Shown piece after piece: positions 1 to 6,740 of a stretch of 63,419 bases of DNA (positions are counted from its first letter, which is position 1; every line of letters begins with the position of its first letter). The position numbers and the translations under genes were made by a program. The notes beneath the pieces were generated by a model. That model searched no databases, was not told where the DNA came from, and worked only from the letters and a program-made list of their open reading frames with translations. Source of the stretch: a bacterium (GTDB taxonomy: Bacteria; Verrucomicrobiota; Kiritimatiellia; CAIKKV01; CAITUY01); the NCBI GenBank assembly GCA_037143175.1, contig JBAWZF010000013.1, positions 1 to 63,419 of the forward strand, read 5' to 3'.

Positions 1-2
1 GC

Positions 3-31
3 TTGACTGCGTATCAGTCCTGGTAGATAAT
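3..31 (+). promoter_or_regulatory. sigma-70-like promoter for the first gene
   Basis: TTGACT at 3-8 and GATAAT at 26-31 are separated by 17 bases, matching the -35/-10 layout of housekeeping promoters. The start codon at 80 lies about 40 bases past the predicted transcription start, after an A/T-rich leader with a GGAGGT ribosome site at 67-72. Confidence 0.6.
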
Positions 32-79
32 TAATAAAAATTTTGAAAGTAGTAATAGGGTCAAAATGGAGGTCTAAAT

Positions 80-667
80 ATGAAGAAGTTAATGGCGAGC
101 ATTTTGGTGGCGGGAATGGCTTTGGTTCCAATTCTTGGGAAGGCTGCGGAGGCGCCTGTGCCGACATCTGTCGACCGCGCAACTAAAGCTGCAGCAAACG
201 TTGAGATGATTTATCAGCAGGCCAAGGATCTTCTGGCCAAGGCTCTGAAGGAAGTCGATCTGACCGCTGCGAATGAGGCCAAGGCAAGCGCGGATTTGAA
301 AATTGCAACGGAGAGCGGTGATAAGGCAAAGATCAAGGCGGCGGGTGAGGCTCTTGAAAAGGCCAAACGTGCGGCTCAGCAAGCGGTGCGTATTGCCCGT
401 GAACTTGCCAATCAGGTTGAGCGCCTGAAAGTGCTCTCCGATAAGGTTAAGCTTGCAGTCATTGCTGCCGGTTCGACTGATCTGAAGGTAGCGGCAAAGG
501 GTGCGGAGGACGCGGAGAGTTTGTCGGCAAGAGCGGTTCGGATTGAAAAGACCATCGAACAGATCTTGAAGCCTCGTCCCCATCAGGAGATCATCGGGGT
601 CACAATTCCGAGCACAACCACCAGCACAACGCAACCTTCCCCGACTCCTGTTGGGAAACGCGGCTAA
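80..667 (+). CDS. exported Ala/Lys-rich coiled-coil protein of unknown function
   Basis: I do not recognise a family. Residues 1-25 form a classical Sec signal peptide: two lysines, a hydrophobic core, and a likely cut after GKAAEA. Residues 30-150 are almost entirely Ala, Lys, Glu and Val in a heptad-like pattern, so a long alpha-helical coiled coil is expected. The C-terminal 30 residues are Thr/Ser/Pro-rich, like a flexible linker. It is probably periplasmic or surface associated. The start is supported by GGAGGT eight bases upstream. The gene has its own promoter and a hairpin terminator just after it, so it is likely a monocistronic unit. Abundant low-complexity helical proteins of this kind could be structural, but nothing in the sequence proves it. 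Confidence 0.7.
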   Translation: MKKLMASILVAGMALVPILGKAAEAPVPTSVDRATKAAANVEMIYQQAKDLLAKALKEVDLTAANEAKASADLKIATESGDKAKIKAAGEALEKAKRAAQQAVRIARELANQVERLKVLSDKVKLAVIAAGSTDLKVAAKGAEDAESLSARAVRIEKTIEQILKPRPHQEIIGVTIPSTTTSTTQPSPTPVGKRG

Positions 668-691
668 CTATGATGTAAATATTGGATTCAA

Positions 692-727
692 GAAGGCCCC
701 TCCATGAAGGACGGGGCTTTCTTTTTT
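692..727 (+). terminator. intrinsic terminator after the coiled-coil gene
   Basis: A GC-rich imperfect stem (GGCCCCTCC pairing with GGACGGGGCTT around ATGAA) is followed by CTTTTTT. It ends seven bases before the next start codon, so the following gene may also rely on read-through. Confidence 0.65.
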
Positions 728-734
728 CAGGACT

Positions 735-1328
735 ATGAAGGTTTACGACCGTATACGTGTGGATCAGTTGTTTTTGGCGACTATGGGCGTGCTGTTATTC
801 GGCCTTTCGTTAGCAGGCCTCTTTCATGGTATGAACGCTTCGTTGGCGGCGCATTGGGCCTGGAAAGCTGAATACGGGACTTCTGCGCCAGAGGTGGAGC
901 AAGTGACGGATAGCTGTCGACGTGCCTTTGGGCTTTATCCTTGGAACTATTATTTCAGTATTTTTGCTTCAGAGTTAGCATATTACAATGCGGATGAGGT
1001 GACGGGGGCGCAGCGGGAGGAACGGCTGCACCAGTCCAAGCTATGGTGTGAGCGCGGCTTGATGCAAAATCGATACCGGAGCCAGTTGCGGCGGCTGAAG
1101 ACCAGGTTCCTGTGGGATGACTCCCCCTCCGAGGCCATTGCGTATTGGGAGGGGCATACGAATTGGCAATACTGGGAACCCTATAATCACGAAACCCTTG
1201 CCGGGTTATATACGAAATATGGCGAATTTGACAAAGCCGCCCGTGAGCTTAAATTACTTGTCAACTTTCCCGCTTATGAAACAACGCGGGCGTTAATTGA
1301 AAGTGAGAAAAAAATCTGGGCTGAATAA
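735..1328 (+). CDS. membrane-anchored TPR-like protein of unknown function
   Basis: I recognise no named family. Residues 12-33 form one hydrophobic transmembrane segment near the N-terminus, with a basic residue cluster before it. The rest is hydrophilic and rich in Trp, Tyr and Arg. The C-terminal stretch (about 150-190, ETLAGLYTKYGEFDKAAREL) reads like a tetratricopeptide helix pair, with the small/large residue alternation of TPRs. Such a protein may act as a periplasmic or cytoplasmic scaffold anchored to the inner membrane. It begins seven bases after the terminator of the upstream gene and has no strong ribosome site. It is followed by tRNA-His on the other strand. Confidence 0.6.
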   Translation: MKVYDRIRVDQLFLATMGVLLFGLSLAGLFHGMNASLAAHWAWKAEYGTSAPEVEQVTDSCRRAFGLYPWNYYFSIFASELAYYNADEVTGAQREERLHQSKLWCERGLMQNRYRSQLRRLKTRFLWDDSPSEAIAYWEGHTNWQYWEPYNHETLAGLYTKYGEFDKAARELKLLVNFPAYETTRALIESEKKIWAE

Positions 1329-1346
1329 AACTTGGAATAACAGGAA

Positions 1347-1424
1347 TGGGGCGAATGACGGGGCTCGAACCCGCGACATTCAGAATCACAATCTGACGCT
1401 CTAACCAACTGAGCTACATTCGCC
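1347..1424 (-). tRNA. tRNA-His (GTG)
   Basis: The minus strand folds into a cloverleaf: acceptor GCGAATG/CATTCGC, D arm starting GCTCAG, anticodon loop TTGTGAT (anticodon GTG) and T loop TTCGAGC. The extra G at -1 opposite C73, the identity element of tRNA-His, is encoded in the DNA. The 3' CCA is also encoded (complement of 1347-1349). Confidence 0.95.
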
Positions 1425-1483
1425 ATAACGTTTGCAAGTGCGAATCATCCACACACACGGCCATGGAATCAAGCAAAAACATA

Positions 1484-2164
1484 ATGAAAATATTGGCACT
1501 CGAACTTTCAACCCAAACAGGATCCCTGGCCATGCTGGATGGGGAGACTGTAATTTTCGAAAAAGAATGGGTGGCTGAAGGCCGTCAACTTCGCCCGATA
1601 TTTCCGGATATCCATGCGCTGGCCTCGGTCGGGAGTTGGTGTTGGGCGGATATCGATAGGTTCGCCGTGGGGGTCGGTCCCGGTGCATTTTCAGGACTTC
1701 GGATGGCGGTGTCCGGGATACGGGGTTTAGCAATTCCGGATCACAAGCCGGTGATGGCCGTTTCGAGTGCGAGTGCTTTGGCTTGGGCAATCCTGAATGA
1801 GACGGGCGTGGAACAAGTGGTCGTCCTGGGAGATGCCCGACGGAACGAATTGTGGGCGGGTTGTTTTGGGTGGGATCATGGCATCGTGTCGCGCCATGGC
1901 GATTGGATTGTGGCAGGCGCAGATCAAATGCCGGAGTATTTGAAAAAGAGCGGCTCTGTTTGGGTTAGTTCCGATTGGGAGCGGATTCAGGCGTCCTTAA
2001 AGGCCATCTGCCCTGCCGGGGTTGTGATGGTCGAGGAGGCTCGTATTCCAAGAGCGGAGATGGTGGCCAGGGTCGTGGCGCAAAGAGTTGTTGCAGGCCT
2101 TGAAGGGGAGGCTTTGTCTCCAATTTATGTTCATCCCGCTGTGTCGGTGGCACCGCGATTTTAG
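1484..2164 (+). CDS. tsaB: tRNA threonylcarbamoyladenosine biosynthesis protein TsaB
   Basis: TsaB is the inactive-kinase partner that binds TsaD (with TsaE) to put threonylcarbamoyl on A37 of ANN-decoding tRNAs in the cytoplasm. The protein opens with the ASKHA-fold strand MKILALELST and carries the family signature VGVGPGAFSGLR at residues 62-73. Length (226 residues) is normal. I chose the ATG at 1484 because homologues begin at this strand; an in-frame ATG at 1463 would add seven residues. TsaD and TsaE are not in the window. The gene is followed after 14 bases by a parvulin gene, with which it probably shares a transcript. Confidence 0.9.
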   Translation: MKILALELSTQTGSLAMLDGETVIFEKEWVAEGRQLRPIFPDIHALASVGSWCWADIDRFAVGVGPGAFSGLRMAVSGIRGLAIPDHKPVMAVSSASALAWAILNETGVEQVVVLGDARRNELWAGCFGWDHGIVSRHGDWIVAGADQMPEYLKKSGSVWVSSDWERIQASLKAICPAGVVMVEEARIPRAEMVARVVAQRVVAGLEGEALSPIYVHPAVSVAPRF

Positions 2165-2178
2165 AGAGAGGAAAAACC

Positions 2179-3123
2179 ATGAAAATTAGAGTAAATGGAC
2201 AGACCATTTCCGAAAAAGCAGTTTTGGCAGAATTAAAACGGCTGATGGATTTTTATAGTCAGCACATGCCTCGTGAGGAACTCGGGCGCCATACGGAAGA
2301 GTTGCTGAAGCGGGCGCGTGAACATGCCGTTGGCACACAGTTGCTCATTGAAGAGGTCAAGCGTCGCAAGATTGAGATCCCGGAATCCGAAGTCGATGTC
2401 GCCATGGCCGGAATGGCTGCGAAAGTTGGGGGCGTGCCGAAATTGAAGGAGTTACTCGCCCAGCAGGGGCTCTCCCTGGAGCAATTCCAGGCGAGTATTC
2501 GTGTGGGAAAACAACTGGACTCTTTGGTGGCAAGAGTGACATCAGGCGTCCCGGAGTGTGAGGAGTCTGAACTACGAAAATATTATGAAGAACATGCAGA
2601 GCGTTATGTGGCGCCCGACCAGGCTCAAGTCCGTCATATCCTGATCCGTCCCGATTCTGAAAGCGAGGCGGATCGAGCAACGACCCGCTCCAAGCTGATG
2701 GGGCTGAAGCAGAAGATCCTTGAAGGGGATGACTTTGCGGAGCTTGCTGCCGTGCATTCCGAATGTCCTAGCGGGAAGGAGTCCGGCGGGAGTCTCGGGA
2801 TGCTGGTCCGCGGGACTATTGTTCCGGAACTAAATCAGGCGATATTTGACGATATGGAACTGGGTGAGATCAGTGATGTGGTAGCGACCCCGCTGGGTTT
2901 TCATATCCTTGAGTTGCAGGACAAAGAGCTGGGCGAACCGCTATCGTTTGAAGAGGCGAAGGCGAGTATCCAGGAACTCCTGCATCATGAGCGGAAAGGG
3001 AAAGCCCTGACCAAGTTTGTTGATCAACTTCGCGAGAAGGCTGTGATTGAAGATGATGGGGTAGATGATGCCCATTGGGAAAAGTTATTTGATTCGTTTC
3101 TTGACGGCCAAAAGGGTAGCTGA
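2179..3123 (+). CDS. parvulin-type peptidyl-prolyl isomerase (SurA/PrsA-like, no signal peptide)
   Basis: This protein catalyses cis-trans isomerisation of prolyl bonds. Residues 1-130 form an alpha-helical SurA/PpiD-like chaperone region. Residues 147-248 are a complete parvulin domain with VRHILI (His153), GGSLGML (203-209) and TPLGFHILEL (237-246). Unlike SurA and PrsA, there is no signal peptide or lipobox, so it should be cytoplasmic unless the true start lies elsewhere; the ribosome site AGAGAGG ahead of 2179 supports the assigned start. Cytoplasmic parvulins of this two-domain type include NifM-like and trigger-factor-like helpers, but no nitrogenase gene is near. It directly follows tsaB and precedes tRNA-Pro. 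Confidence 0.85.
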   Translation: MKIRVNGQTISEKAVLAELKRLMDFYSQHMPREELGRHTEELLKRAREHAVGTQLLIEEVKRRKIEIPESEVDVAMAGMAAKVGGVPKLKELLAQQGLSLEQFQASIRVGKQLDSLVARVTSGVPECEESELRKYYEEHAERYVAPDQAQVRHILIRPDSESEADRATTRSKLMGLKQKILEGDDFAELAAVHSECPSGKESGGSLGMLVRGTIVPELNQAIFDDMELGEISDVVATPLGFHILELQDKELGEPLSFEEAKASIQELLHHERKGKALTKFVDQLREKAVIEDDGVDDAHWEKLFDSFLDGQKGS

Positions 3124-3148
3124 TAACTTCCCCAACTGTTTCATTTAT

Positions 3149-3225
3149 CGGGCCGTAGCGCAGACTGGTAGCGCGTTTGCTTGGGGTGCAAAAGGTCAGG
3201 GGTTCAAATCCCCTCGGCCCGACCA
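3149..3225 (+). tRNA. tRNA-Pro (GGG)
   Basis: The cloverleaf is complete: acceptor CGGGCCG/CGGCCCG, D arm GCGC, anticodon stem TTTGC/GCAAA with loop TTGGGGT (anticodon GGG), and T loop TTCAAAT. Discriminator A and CCA are encoded. It lies 25 bases after the parvulin gene. Confidence 0.95.
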
Positions 3226-3239
3226 TTTTTAACCAGAAA

Positions 3240-3275
3240 AACACGCGTATTTCCTAGGAAATATGCGGGTTTTAT
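3240..3275 (+). terminator. intrinsic terminator after tRNA-Pro
   Basis: CACGCGTATTTCC and GGAAATATGCGGG form a long stem with a two-base loop and G-T wobbles, followed by TTTTATTG. It ends the parvulin/tRNA-Pro unit. Confidence 0.7.
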
Positions 3276-3281
3276 TGTTCC

Positions 3282-3423
3282 TTAATGAAAACAGATCAAT
3301 GTCGCATGATCCTCGTCCCATACCTTGAGGCCGATGGCTTTCAGGCTCTGGCGGTAGGCCAATCGACGTTTCATGGGTTCTCTTGTCCCAAAATGGAGCG
3401 AAGTTGAGTTAATGTGGAGTTGT
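3282..3423 (-). mobile_element. solo end of a decayed mobile element
   Basis: Bases 3388-3423 are a perfect 36-base inverted match to 26930-26965, the left end of the insertion-element remnant described below. Reading inward on the minus strand, both copies continue with ACAAGAG, then a near-identical leader and an ATG. In this copy the ATG at 3374 opens a 30-residue frame (MKRRLAYRQSLKAIGL at its start) that stops at 3282. It looks like a terminal fragment left after deletion of the element body; the second inverted end is not found nearby. Confidence 0.5.
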
Positions 3424-3441
3424 AGGGATGCGGCATGCGGG

Positions 3442-3470
3442 TTGACAGGTATTGAAGTTTTTTATAATAT
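3442..3470 (+). promoter_or_regulatory. strong promoter for the ferredoxin / radical SAM / ruvB unit
   Basis: A perfect TTGACA at 3442-3447 is followed 17 bases later by TAATAT (3465-3470), with TATAAT at 3463-3468 as a 15-spaced alternative. It lies 18 bases beyond the mobile-element end and about 36 bases ahead of the ferredoxin start. Confidence 0.65.
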
Positions 3471-3506
3471 TTTCGCCGTTTTGTAACACTAAATAGGAGA
3501 AGACCC

Positions 3507-3677
3507 ATGTCGTATGTTATATCAGACAAATGCACAAAGTGTGGCAGTTGCGCCCCGGTGTGCCCTCAGGAAGCGATTGCGGAAGGCCCCAAGCAGTTCG
3601 TGATTGATGCCGACAAGTGCGTGGATTGTGGCCTCTGCGCAGGCGAATGCCCGGTTGAGGCGATTTCCCCTGCATGA
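3507..3677 (+). CDS. small 2[4Fe-4S] ferredoxin
   Basis: This 56-residue protein is a bacterial-type ferredoxin, a low-potential electron carrier in the cytoplasm. Two CxxCxxCxxxCP cluster motifs are visible: Cys 9, 12, 15, 19 and Cys 38, 41, 44, 48, in the usual duplicated arrangement around a short linker. The start has AGGAGA 7 bases upstream and a strong promoter before it. The stop codon overlaps the start of the radical SAM gene (ATGA-type coupling at 3674-3677). This suggests the ferredoxin may supply electrons to that radical SAM enzyme, which is an inference from position alone. Confidence 0.9.
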   Translation: MSYVISDKCTKCGSCAPVCPQEAIAEGPKQFVIDADKCVDCGLCAGECPVEAISPA

Positions 3678-4618
3678 TGACTGGTGGATATCGTTTTCTG
3701 TTCGGCCCAGTACGCTCACGGCGACTGGGCCGTTCTCTTGGTGTTGATCTTGTTCCGTTGAAGGTGTGCACCTACGATTGCCCGTATTGTCAGGTCGGGA
3801 AGACTACTGATAAAACCATCGTGCGTCGGGAATATGTGCCGGTGGAAGGGGTTTTGGCGGAGTTTGACGATTGGATGGCCCATGACGGACAGGCCGACTG
3901 TGTGACCTTGGCAGGGGGAGGGGAGCCTACCCTGCATTCCCGCTTTGGTGAAATCATTGATGCCATCGGAACGCGTTGCAAGTTACGTCGTATCCTGCTG
4001 AGCAATGGATCTCTGTTTTCACAGCCCGACGCGAGATCGGCGGCAACCAAAGCCGAAGTTGTGAAGGCGACCCTCAGTGCGTGGGATCAGACTTCATTTG
4101 AGGCGGTTCATCATCCCCATGCCTCGTTAAAGTTTGATGTGTTTCTGGATGGTTTGAAAGCCTTTCGCCGGGAGTTTTCCAGAGAGTATTGGCTGGAAGT
4201 TTTTGTTGTCCCCGGTGTAAATGATGAGACGGCGCAAATGCTGCGCATTGCTGATTTGGCAGAACAAATCAAGCCGGATCGAATTCATCTCAATACGGCA
4301 GTACGGCCCGCTCAGGACAGCACCGTGAAACCCGTTGCGAGTTCCCGGATGGATGAATTGGCCCGCCTGTTTAGACCGGTCGCTGAAGTGATTGGCGTCG
4401 TGGTGGCGAACGCGTCTGCTGCGTCGCCTGCCATGACAGCTGACGAGTTGGCCGAACGTACCTTAAGCCTGATTCAACGGCATCCCGTGACAACAACCGA
4501 TCTATGTGCGACTCTAGGGGTGGGGTTGTCCGAGGTGGAATCGGCGATAACCATTTTGATGGTGCGTGGTGTGATAAGGATTGAAGGCGGTTATTATGTC
4601 AGAGCGATTGATATCTGA
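3674..4618 (+). CDS. radical SAM protein with C-terminal winged-helix region (COG0731-like)
   Basis: This is a radical S-adenosylmethionine enzyme of unknown substrate. Residues 32-39 (CTYDCPYC) are the CxxxCxxC motif that binds the [4Fe-4S] cluster, and GGGEP at 81-85 is the SAM-contacting motif. The barrel runs to about residue 230. The last 75 residues resemble a winged helix-turn-helix (TADELAERTLSLIQRHPVTT, then two further helices and a wing), a fusion seen in some COG0731 proteins. Two adjacent ATGs (3674, 3677) are possible starts; both are coupled to the ferredoxin stop. Its 3' end overlaps ruvB by 23 bases. The family is often labelled Fe-S oxidoreductase, and the chemistry cannot be assigned from this sequence. 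Confidence 0.85.
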   Translation: MMTGGYRFLFGPVRSRRLGRSLGVDLVPLKVCTYDCPYCQVGKTTDKTIVRREYVPVEGVLAEFDDWMAHDGQADCVTLAGGGEPTLHSRFGEIIDAIGTRCKLRRILLSNGSLFSQPDARSAATKAEVVKATLSAWDQTSFEAVHHPHASLKFDVFLDGLKAFRREFSREYWLEVFVVPGVNDETAQMLRIADLAEQIKPDRIHLNTAVRPAQDSTVKPVASSRMDELARLFRPVAEVIGVVVANASAASPAMTADELAERTLSLIQRHPVTTTDLCATLGVGLSEVESAITILMVRGVIRIEGGYYVRAIDI

Positions 4619-5612
4619 TGGATTGAATAAGCCGGATAAAGACCTGGACGTACGGTTAAGGCCGACTCGTTTCAAGGATTTTGTTGGCCAGCCGAAAGCC
4701 GGTGAGCGACTTGAGTTGTTTACCCAGGCAGCGAAAAAACGTGGCGATGTGATGGAGCATATCCTCTTATCGGGGCCCCCGGGGTTGGGGAAGACAACTT
4801 TGGCCTACATTCTCGCGGCGGAAATGGGTGTGAATGTCAAGTCCACCTCCGGTCCGGTGATTGATAAGCCTGGAGATCTTGCCGGTCTACTGACAGGGTT
4901 GGAACGTGGCGATGTATTGTTCATCGACGAAATTCACCGGATGCAACGCTCAGTGGAAGAGTATCTCTATTCGGCTATGGAAGATTTCGTTATTGATATC
5001 ATGATTGATCAGGGCGCGAATGCTCGGTCAGTGCGGCTGAATCTCCAGCAATTCACCCTGATCGGGGCGACCACGCGGAGTGGGCTGTTGACCGCCCCGT
5101 TTCGCGCACGGTTCGGATTGCCGATCCGGTTGGATTACTACAAGGCGTCGGATCTGGAACATATCGTCAAGCGCTCTGCGCTAATTCTTGATGTGGACGT
5201 GGATGACGGTGGAGCACGTGAAATTGCGCGTCGGTCCCGGGGAACTCCGCGTATTTGTAATAATCTACTGCGGCGGGTGCGTGATTTTGCCCAGGTGAAA
5301 GCTGATGGTAAAATCACCGAGGTGGTTGCGGCCGCAGCTTTGACCATGTTGGATATCGATGAAGATGGCCTTGATGAGATGGATAAACGAATTCTGGAGA
5401 CCATCATGCACCGGTTTTCCGGTGGCCCCGTCGGGTTGAGCTCGCTGGCCGTATCCGTTGGGGAAGAAGCCGATACCATTGAGGAAGTTTATGAGCCGTT
5501 TCTGATTCAGGAAGGGTTCCTAAAGCGCACGCCTCAAGGCCGTGTGGCGACAGATCTCTGCTATCGGCGCTTCGGGGTTAAGCCTAGTGAAGGCCAGGGG
5601 CGGTTGCTCTGA
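4596..5612 (+). CDS. ruvB: Holliday junction branch migration ATPase RuvB
   Basis: RuvB is the hexameric AAA+ motor that, with RuvA, drives branch migration of Holliday junctions; RuvC then cuts. The protein (338 residues, normal) has Walker A GPPGLGKTT (60-68), Walker B DEIHR (111-115), sensor 1 GATTRSG (157-163), the arginine-finger region after ARFG, and a C-terminal winged helix binding DNA. I chose ATG 4596 because the family begins MSER; the TTG at 4581 is less likely. The start lies inside the end of the radical SAM gene, so the two are translationally coupled. RuvA and RuvC are not in the window. Confidence 0.96.
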   Translation: MSERLISDGLNKPDKDLDVRLRPTRFKDFVGQPKAGERLELFTQAAKKRGDVMEHILLSGPPGLGKTTLAYILAAEMGVNVKSTSGPVIDKPGDLAGLLTGLERGDVLFIDEIHRMQRSVEEYLYSAMEDFVIDIMIDQGANARSVRLNLQQFTLIGATTRSGLLTAPFRARFGLPIRLDYYKASDLEHIVKRSALILDVDVDDGGAREIARRSRGTPRICNNLLRRVRDFAQVKADGKITEVVAAAALTMLDIDEDGLDEMDKRILETIMHRFSGGPVGLSSLAVSVGEEADTIEEVYEPFLIQEGFLKRTPQGRVATDLCYRRFGVKPSEGQGRLL

Positions 5613-5713
5613 ACGCTCAACTGTCCCCCAAATCCTCGCCTAAGGATGATTGACCGCACCGATTTGGCGGCGTAGTAATCCGGAGGCGTGGGGGGAGGGC
5701 GTGAAATCGTGTG

Positions 5714-5742
5714 TTTACTTACAATTAATGACGTTCTATTAT
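5714..5742 (+). promoter_or_regulatory. candidate promoter of the Tad pilus operon
   Basis: TTTACT (5714-5719) and TATTAT (5737-5742) are 17 bases apart. Transcription would begin near 5749, almost on the ATG at 5751, so the first pilin would be leaderless or use the in-frame ATG 5757 or GTG 5778. Confidence 0.45.
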
Positions 5743-5750
5743 TGTTTTAC

Positions 5751-5945
5751 ATGGTAATGAGACATTCCATATGGCCAGTGAGATTGAGCCGTGCATTCAG
5801 GTTCCGGTCTGGTCAGGCGATGGTGGAGTATGTTGTGATTACGGGAACATTACTTGCCTGTTTGACGATTCTTTATCTTTTTCTGGGAACTTTTAAAGAG
5901 TTTGGGTCGAGGGTGTTAAATCTGATTGGGTCTGAATATCCGTAG
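5751..5945 (+). CDS. Flp-type pilin, first copy
   Basis: This short protein is a Flp/Tad pilin precursor. After a basic leader (RLSRAFRFRSG, to residue 21) comes the class III prepilin motif G|QAMVEY with Glu at +5 and Tyr at +6, then a hydrophobic segment of about 18 residues and a short polar tail. Tad pilins of this kind are cut after the Gly by a TadV/CpaA peptidase and polymerise into thin pili. Start choice is open: ATG 5751, ATG 5757 or GTG 5778; the last gives the most typical leader length, and none has a good ribosome site. It is less canonical than the second copy and may be a minor pilin. Confidence 0.75.
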   Translation: MVMRHSIWPVRLSRAFRFRSGQAMVEYVVITGTLLACLTILYLFLGTFKEFGSRVLNLIGSEYP

Positions 5946-5954
5946 GAGAGTGCA

Positions 5955-6155
5955 ATGAAGAAAAACAGCAAAAGTGGTCAGGGAATGGTTGAGTACATCA
6001 TCATTGTAGCGGTCATCGCTTTGGCGGCTATCGTCATTTTTGGTATTTTCGGAGACACAATACGGGAAAAAATGGGTGGGGCCGTGTCGGCATTGGGTGG
6101 AACTGAAAAAGACTCTTCGACCAAGTCTGCCGATTATCTTAAAGGTTTAAAATAG
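5955..6155 (+). CDS. flp: Flp-type major pilin, second copy
   Basis: This 66-residue protein is a typical Flp pilin: leader MKKNSKSG, cleavage motif G|QGMVEY with Glu at +5, hydrophobic segment IIIVAVIALAAIVIFGIF, then a short amphipathic tail (GDTIREKMGGAVSALGG). It is likely the main subunit of the Tad pilus, exported by the downstream CpaF/TadB/TadC machine. It starts nine bases after the first pilin stop, with AGGAGAG as ribosome site. The tail after residue 50 is Lys/Ser/Thr-rich and longer than in minimal Flp pilins. Confidence 0.88.
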   Translation: MKKNSKSGQGMVEYIIIVAVIALAAIVIFGIFGDTIREKMGGAVSALGGTEKDSSTKSADYLKGLK

Positions 6156-6176
6156 ACCTTTCGATGGAGGTCTCAT

Positions 6177-6740
6177 GTGAACGCACTCCCTAGGAGGCGG
6201 GTAGGGTGGCGCCATAAGCGCGGGCAGGCTCTTATTGAGTCCTGCTTGGTTATTGCCATTGTCTGCCTGATCTTCTTCGGAGTGTTTCAGATTTCCCAAC
6301 TGTTTGCCGCCCAGGAGGTGCTAGATTACGCGTCCGGACGGGGGGCGCGCGCCATTACGGTGGGGTTTAACAGGTTCATGGTGGACAAGACTGTTCGGGT
6401 TGGGGTGATTGCCAACGCCGGGCGTATGACCAATCCCTCTTACCAGGGTGGGCCTGCTGCGGAAAATGCCATTGAATCTGCCCGGATCCCTTTGTATCTC
6501 GGGGCGGAGTATCAGGGGCAGTTACATGCCATATTGGATTATGCCAATTGGGACAATATTCAATATGGGTCAGCGGCATCCATGGGGGATGGGACATTCC
6601 GATATGCTGTAGGACAAGAGATCTCCCTGACCAATAATCCTTTCGCAAAAGCCTTCTCCACGTCAGACTCTGTGAAACTGAACGGTGAAACCTATCTGGA
6701 TGAACATTACACTCTTTATTTGGATGACGCTGGATGGTGA
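6177..6740 (+). CDS. TadE-like minor pseudopilin
   Basis: TadE proteins are pseudopilins processed by the same peptidase as Flp and needed for pilus assembly. The leader ends at RG16, followed by QALIESCLVIAIVCLIFFGV: Glu at +5 and a 20-residue hydrophobic segment. The remaining 140 residues are a periplasmic domain with many aromatic residues. The start is a GTG with GGAGG six bases upstream; the ATG two bases earlier is in another frame and stops at once. Length (187) is typical of TadE. It follows the pilin by 21 bases and overlaps the next gene by seven. Confidence 0.8.
   Translation: MNALPRRRVGWRHKRGQALIESCLVIAIVCLIFFGVFQISQLFAAQEVLDYASGRGARAITVGFNRFMVDKTVRVGVIANAGRMTNPSYQGGPAAENAIESARIPLYLGAEYQGQLHAILDYANWDNIQYGSAASMGDGTFRYAVGQEISLTNNPFAKAFSTSDSVKLNGETYLDEHYTLYLDDAGW

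Noticed and set aside
2331-2346. Sigma-54-like TGGCACACAGTTGC
   Set aside because: It lies inside the parvulin coding region and its GG-GC distance is one base short of the required spacing.
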